From the NCBI GenBank assembly GCA_950097015.1, contig CATNEN010000030.1, positions 1,225,001 through 1,289,000 of the forward strand: a stretch of 64,000 nt of DNA, written 5' to 3'. Positions 58,301 to 64,000 of this stretch are shown piece after piece. This DNA is from Macrostomum hystrix. Taxonomy: Eukaryota > Platyhelminthes > Macrostomidae. The position numbers and the translations under genes are program-made. The notes under the pieces are model-generated. The model saw nothing but the letters and a program-made list of their open reading frames with translations. It was not told the origin of the DNA and made no database searches. Each line of letters begins with the position of its first letter. The stretch's first letter is position 1.

Positions 58301-59423
58301 TTAAGTGTACAGTGCGATTGCAAGTGAATATAAAGAAACGGTAGATATAGAACATATATAAGTGTTGAACAAGTGGAAGTAGATATCGAATTAAGGAAAG
58401 TACATACGCTCAGATTAGCATCAGAAGTAGCGGATGTGGAAATCAGAAATAACTGAAACTGACTCAACGTTTTCAACGAGATTCAACGATCTCAACCAGA
58501 GAAAATCAATTCAAGTTTAATTCCGATATTGACGGGTAACAAATGAAACAAAAAGCAAAAATATCTTTTTGTGGCTGCTGTGGGAAATTTTCCTTGCAAA
58601 TGAAGAACAGGACACGAAATCGCGGGTGCAAACAAGTAGAGGTTTAAACGGAAAAAAACTAATTTGAAAATCGAAGCCAACTGACGCTGTCCAGCTTCAT
58701 ACTTTCCAGAGCCAAGAAGCAGACAGAAGACAGAACAAGTTTGAAATGGGTGCCATTCCCGTCCATAGCTAGGCAGGTATTTCAGCCTGCCGGTGAAAGG
58801 AGTGTCATCGATCAAGGCAGCCCGTTATCGATGAAATTCCTGAACCCCAGCCTCCAACCCGCTGTTCCAGGAGCGCCTTGGGAAAGTGAAAAAAAACGTA
58901 GGTAACTGAGGCGCAATGAGGGCAGCTCGCGGAGACAGGAAAAACAGCCCTAGGTTGGCGGGACTGGCAGCTTCTGCGAAAGCGTACCTTGTTTACTTGG
59001 CTCCGCTCACCATTCCACGCGGGCACTTGAAATTTCGCAGAGAAGGTGCCTCTGTTATCCGGGATCAGTTCGGGTCACTTTTCTACCCAACGAAAATCTC
59101 CGCCCTGACTACCGGGCGCCTCCCTTGGGATTGCCTTGTCTGCCCTCCCCTGGGGAAGGCGGTTTGGGGCAAGAAGGATTTCGGAGGGCCGCCCGGCAAC
59201 CGAAAAACAGTTTCGGCCACTGCGGGCACACACGGAAGCCTGCGGGGGTGCCGCAGACTGTTGCAAAGGGGTCCCCCTATCTTTCCTCACTTGTATCTGA
59301 ATGCTTTGCTAACTAACTTAAAGCCTTAACGACATGCGTTCGGCATAGTTACTGGACATTGTAGAATTCAGAAATGGAAATTACACCTGTACCAGTGGTA
59401 CAAAAAACATAGGCTCTTCCAAA
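58301..59423. other. Non-coding, locally GC-rich
   Basis: GC-rich patch at 58900-59290 without a convincing coding frame. No repeat seen. Confidence 0.4.
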
Positions 59424-59590
59424 GGCTGTGTACAGCTGTTCAGTCCGTGGACTGAAATGGCCGCCGCACCTGCTCATATTTGCCAATTTGGTGAACTGAA
59501 GCTCAATGACAAGATTCGAACTCCCGACCTCTCCCTGTCAAAAGTCTATATCTTTAAGCACTGTCCTACATACAGTCTGTTGGACATTGC
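59424..59590 (-). repeat. SINE family B, minus strand
   Basis: On the plus strand it reads ACAGCTGTTCAGTCCGTGGA (body) and GATTCGAACTCCCGACCTCT (box B complement). The box-A end is diverged. Confidence 0.7.
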
Positions 59591-60975
59591 GCAGCAACTG
59601 GTTAGCTATAAGTGAAGCATTTTGAGAGCAGCTATAAAAATTCAACAAAATCCTACAAGTTTCTAAAATAATTAACAGCACAGGTGGCAATGCATTAACG
59701 AATTATGTAGTATGAGGACATGTTGAAACGGAAAATATAAACAAGCTCGATCAAGCCTTCCAGTCTACGATGATGGATGATGGATGCGCCACAGAGGTAG
59801 GGCCACACAGTGAGCCCCAGGCAGATCAGTGAGCCGAGAGCTGTTGGTCGAATAATTTCTCTAGAAGAACCAACGGAGGCTTATAAGATTGCCGGGTGCA
59901 GTCTGGGCGGACAGGAAGCAGGAAATCACATTGCGGAGCGGCCGGCTCTGACAGCCTACAAGACAGGAGACAGGGAGACAGGATCAGACATGGGAAGCTA
60001 GACAGGGAAAGTATTAGACTTAGGGAATAACTGAACAGATAGGGATCAGTCATCGTATAATACTGCTTTAAGCTCGATACAAATACAGCAAGCGGGGGAA
60101 GCCTCAAAGAAAATCTGTCCCATCCTAACTAAAAAGAAAATGGGGTCCATAGAGAGAAAATCCTATTTGACAGAAAGCCTCGACAGACTGGGTGCCTATC
60201 AGACAACTGTTATTCAATTAAGTAGCCTGCTGAGCACACCTGCTCAACGTGAGATTCCAAATGGTCCAAAGGATTTCTTTAGATTCGGTACAGTTCCTGT
60301 TTCAGAACTCCCAAATGTGGGTCAAATTATCTAGCTTCTTTTTAGATTCTGCACTGAATCGTTCATTGTTCAGCTTCATGCATCAGAAATCGCAACCTTT
60401 TTGTTGCAGCTCTGGGAATCGAGCTGATGCCAGTGCTATTATGCGTATGGAGGCCTGCCATGGACCAGATGCTGCTTTTCCGCATAGTCCAACTGTTCTG
60501 AAATTGTTCAGGCAGTTTTGGAGATTTAGCAGAGCAGAAAATTTTTGGGAGGAAAAAAACTAGTTAGCTGAATAAGTGGCTACCTATGCGTCAAGGCGCA
60601 CTGCAGAAAAAAATCTTCGCGGGCCCACCGTGCTATGCTAGCTGGGAAATATCCCCAACTTCCCAAAATGCCGCTGACTCAATATTCCCAATCTACTCAA
60701 CCATTCCAGACCGCCCCTACGCCGCCATCTCCCGGGCGCTGAGCTGATTTCCGGTCTCCTGAAATGCGGACAGTGAGATCCCAGCTAAAAGCAGGCTAAG
60801 CGTCGAACCCCGGACCCGGCCCACACGGCACACTCACGCATCGCTGCTCCCGCCGCTTCATCGCGCGGGGTCGCTGCTTTCAAAAAGCTGCAGAGAAATA
60901 ATCTGTCATGTCTTCCCCTTAAAAATCCTCAGCAACATCTGCATGGCTTCTCACACTGTCCAATCTCATTGCATG
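59591..60975. other. Non-coding intergenic
   Basis: No supportable gene. A GC-rich patch lies at 60710-60890. Confidence 0.4.
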
Positions 60976-61665
60976 GACCAGGGATCGGCAAACTTATTAG
61001 CGTGCAGGCCACGTTGAGAAACTAGAATACGACAGCGGGCCCGATTAACTGTATGAATATGAGACAGGGGAGAGATGAGACAGAGGAGAGATGAGATTCT
61101 GAATCTTACCTGATTCGGAGAGATGAGACAGGGTAGAGATGAGACAGGGGAGATATGAGACAGGGAGGGATGAGACAGGGTAGAGATGAGACAGGGGAGA
61201 TATGAGACAGGGGAGAGATGCGACAGGGAAGGGATGAGACGGGAGAGATGAGACAGCGAAGGGATGAGACAGGGGAGGGATGAGACAGTGGAGAGATGAG
61301 ACAGGGGAGATATGAGACAGGGAGGGATGAGACAGGGGAGAGACGAGACAGCTGAGGGATGAGACAGGGGAGATATGAGACAGGGGAGGGATGAGACAGG
61401 GTAGAGATGAGACAGGGGAGATATGAGACAGGGGAGATATGAGACAAGGGAGGGATGAGACAGGGGAGAGACGAGACAGCGGAGAGACGAGACAGCGGAG
61501 GGATGAGACAGGGGAGATATAAGACAGGGGAGATATGAGACAGGTGAGAGATGAGACAGGGGAGAGATGAGTCAGGATACTGTGGGTGATGGAAGGGGCA
61601 ACGGGTCATATTTGGGAGCTTCGAGGGCCGCATCTGGCCCGCGGGCCGGGTCTGCAATAGACTAT
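60976..61665 (+). mobile_element. hAT-like element carrying a 16-bp array
   Basis: Left end CCAGGGATCGGCAAAC, then a CGTGCAGGCCACG patch. Next comes an array (61060-61575) of GAGACAGGGGAGAGAT and related 16-mers, then GGGAGCTTCGAGGGCCGCAT and TGGCCCGCGGGCCGG as at 48.8 kb. The array seems to be an internal part of the transposon that has expanded. Confidence 0.6.
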
Positions 61666-62005
61666 AGAGCTAACTAACTGTGTGCTCAATGCATTTACCA
61701 GATTCTGTGGTTTTTAAGAGAAACATATAACTTAAACCATCTCTATAGAATTCATATTCGGTCTAATTGAAATGCAATATGAAGTAAAATTTGCCAAAAT
61801 CATAAAACAGTTTACTCAGCAGCGATTGCGCTGGCACAGTTTGTTCAAGATGTCCCAGTTTTTGCTGCTCAGTTAGGCAGCCTGTCTGTTTTGAATGTAG
61901 CAATCCTACCTGAGAGAGTATAAACAATCAGTTCTGACTTTAATTAAATATTCAACACAACCGTTTTCTGGTGCATGAATTTTCCAAGATTTTATGATTC
62001 CATGT
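61666..62005. other. AT-rich spacer between two hAT-like/array loci
   Basis: 340 bp, no gene or repeat seen. Confidence 0.4.
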
Positions 62006-62460
62006 AGCTCAGCGGTCGGCAAAATCCCGCCCTATGCCAAATACGAAGGCAAAGATCCTGAAACGGCCCATTGACACTCTCAAATCTCTCCCCTGTCTCA
62101 TCTCTCCCCTGTCACATCTCTGCCCTGTCTCATCTCTCCCCTGTCTCATCTCTCCCTGTCTCATCTCTCCCCTGTCTCATCTCTCCCCTGTCTCATCTCT
62201 CCCCTGTCTCATCTCTCCCCTGTCTCATCCCTCCCCTGTCTCATCCCTTCCCTGTCTCATCCCTCCCCTGTCTCATCCCTCCCCTGTCTCATCTCTCCCC
62301 TGTCTCATCACTCCCCTGTCTCATATATCCCCTGTCTCATCTCTCCCCTGTCTCATCTCTCCCCTGTCTCATCTCTCCCCTGTCTCATCTCTCCCCTGTC
62401 TCATCTCTCCCCTATCTCATCACTCCCCTGTCTCATCTCTCCCCTGTCTTATCTCCCCAC
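62006..62460 (-). mobile_element. hAT-like left end plus inverted 16-bp array
   Basis: Starts with CAGCGGTCGGCAAAATCCCG, then an array (62085-62455) of CTCCCCTGTCTCATCT, the reverse complement of the 61-kb unit. The right end is not recognised. Together with the 61-kb locus it forms inverted arrays about 500 bp apart. Confidence 0.6.
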
Positions 62461-64000
62461 ATTGCTTTTTGGCATTGATTGTGAACTATTTAATGTTATT
62501 TCAAAAACCATTAGACCGACAAGCAGTTAACCAGCCCTTAACTCACTCGCGGAAGGCAGTCAGAAATGTTTGAGGGTAGATGTGTCGAGCTAAATCCCAA
62601 CTTGAACTCATCTGGCATCATCATCCGGACGGCTTTTTGGGGGTTGGCAGGTTTGGAAAAGAAAATGGGAGCGGGGGTTGCAGCGGTGATTGGGGCGGAA
62701 TCGAGCTTCATTAGCAATTCAATCGGAAGTGATTAATGCGAATGTGAGGTCCGCGGGACGCGTGCCTTTGGGACGGCTTGAGGATCGAAATGGGGCCCGG
62801 GGGAGGCGTGTCCCGCCGAGTCTGAAGCCTAAAGGCGGAGAGCGCAGGATTATAGCTAAAATTTGTTGGAAAAGTGTGCTCAGCGGAGATGAGATCAGAC
62901 ACAACTTGAGCGGATTAAAAGGCGGAAAATGTGACAGACAAATGAGCTGCTCTCATTCAGCTAAATCCACCTGGTAGACTGCTGAGCTGGCCCAGTTTTC
63001 AGAGCAAATCATCAAGCTATTTCTTGATTCGGCAAGATCTCACATTGTGTCTCCTAAATGGACTAAAAGAGTGTTTGGTAATCGGACTCCAAGCTCAGTG
63101 CTTGTATATGTGTTAGTGTGTTTGCAGGCAAGTTGCGCAATCACCCACCGACAAGGCTTGGCTGCTTAAAGAATAGTGAAAGATTGCGTCACAAACTTCT
63201 CTTGTCACCTCTGACCGCCTGCGACAGAAGATCGAGAACGGGGGTCCATTATCCCCTCCACCACCACCGCCTGCAGCTGCTAGCAGACGGACAAGATCAC
63301 GGGCACTCATTATCCCCCAAACCCCCTAATTGAAATTGGTTCCCGTTGAAAGTCTGGAGAACAATAGGCCTGATAGACACAGGGTTAGGCTGTGAAGCGA
63401 GACGAAATCAGACCCTTTTAATAATTTTGGTGTTCTAGGTCTTCGACCTTACAGTGACCCTTGTCCATTTCGAGAGCCCACAAGTAGGAAGGCGGGCCAC
63501 TTTCGTGTCCGCTAATGCAGACATAATTTGGCACTTTTCTGAAGTTAAGTGTCGACCCCGTGGGGTGAGTATCTCGAGTAGTTTTCGCTTGGATTCACAT
63601 TCTAAATCAACTCAGCTCAGTAGCTTTCCCTGATTTCTAAAATATTCTATGTACTCAAGATTTTACTCATTCGTTTCTTGAAGTAGATTTTTTGAATCAT
63701 TAGAATTAGAATGAGCAAACCAACCGTGCTGAAATATTACCTTTTTTAACTCGTCTTACCGATAGCTCTGACAGTCTCTTTCGTCACCCTTCATTAATCA
63801 AAGGTAAAATAATAAATTAGCATTTTGCAAATGCTACTAAAAGCAAAAAAACTGCTAACTAGAATCTGTGGAAATACGATATATTTTTGCTATTCGCTAA
63901 AATAGAGGCATTGATGCGTCTTAAAAAAGTGAAATACGAAGCCGTATTTACCTATGTATGACGGGTATAACTAGGAATTGAGGGACTAAATTTGTATGCA
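62461..64000. other. Non-coding end of window
   Basis: No supported gene. A GC-rich patch at 62640-62900 gives only short overlapping frames. It contains an ATTAATGCGAATGTGAGG (62731-62748) octamer-like word of unknown meaning. Confidence 0.4.

Noticed and set aside
53585-58476. SLPHLSLP and SPLSPLSPVS ORFs and their complements
   Set aside because: Translations of GA-rich and 16-bp arrays, open in several frames at once.
61106-62573. SPVSSLPCLIS ORFs
   Set aside because: Low-complexity translation of the 16-bp arrays.

Overview
This window is animal nuclear DNA. Every protein gene found is split by GT-AG introns, products match metazoan families, and much of the rest is tRNA-derived SINEs, DNA-transposon remnants and minisatellites. 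Two genes (CFAP206, DNAI1) belong to motile cilia, so the animal has motile cilia or flagella. All nine gene models have an AG 0-7 nt upstream of the start ATG, which fits spliced-leader trans-splicing. Together this points to an invertebrate, perhaps a lophotrochozoan or flatworm, but I cannot name the species.

Layout. 1-4.9 kb: AT-rich, with SINE pieces, an exon-like remnant and many TAGGCCTA octamers. 5.0-6.5 kb (+): GMP reductase, two exons. 8.1-12.3 kb (+): an EXTL3-type exostosin, three exons with SINEs in both introns, then a large 48-bp minisatellite. 14.85 kb (-): tRNA-Lys(CTT). 15.0-17.3 kb (+): SLC25A21-type mitochondrial 2-oxodicarboxylate carrier, five exons. 18.5-19.8 kb (+): secreted Cys-rich repeat protein. 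21.8-22.1 kb (-): a 103-aa unknown. 23.1-26.1 kb (-): CFAP206. 27.1-37.6 kb (+): DNAI1, an axonemal dynein intermediate chain with 13 exons. 39.3 kb: a MITE. 40.0-42.4 kb (+): GABARAP/Atg8. 42.8-43.5 kb: a deleted mariner. 44.9-45.7 kb (-): a four-helix membrane protein. 46.6-47.4 kb (-): a decayed Ty3/gypsy integrase. 47.4-48.9 kb: a huge 20-bp array. 50.5-52.4 kb (-): a divergent HMG-box (SOX-like) factor with polyQ. 52.4-64 kb: about 11.6 kb without recognisable coding sequence, holding GA-rich minisatellites, hAT-like repeat ends, two SINEs and an X-box-like motif.

The genes do not form one pathway; most are housekeeping neighbours (purine salvage, heparan sulfate synthesis, mitochondrial transport, autophagy). 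The exception is the head-to-head pair CFAP206/DNAI1. It shares about 1 kb of 5' sequence containing a perfect 13-bp inverted repeat made of RFX-like half-sites, which suggests a shared ciliary control region.

Three conserved genes each carry one apparent single-base frame slip. Local consensus errors are the simplest reading, although real lesions or frameshifting cannot be excluded from one sequence. Exon boundaries were set by eye from splice consensus, reading-frame continuity and recalled family alignments; no database search was possible.
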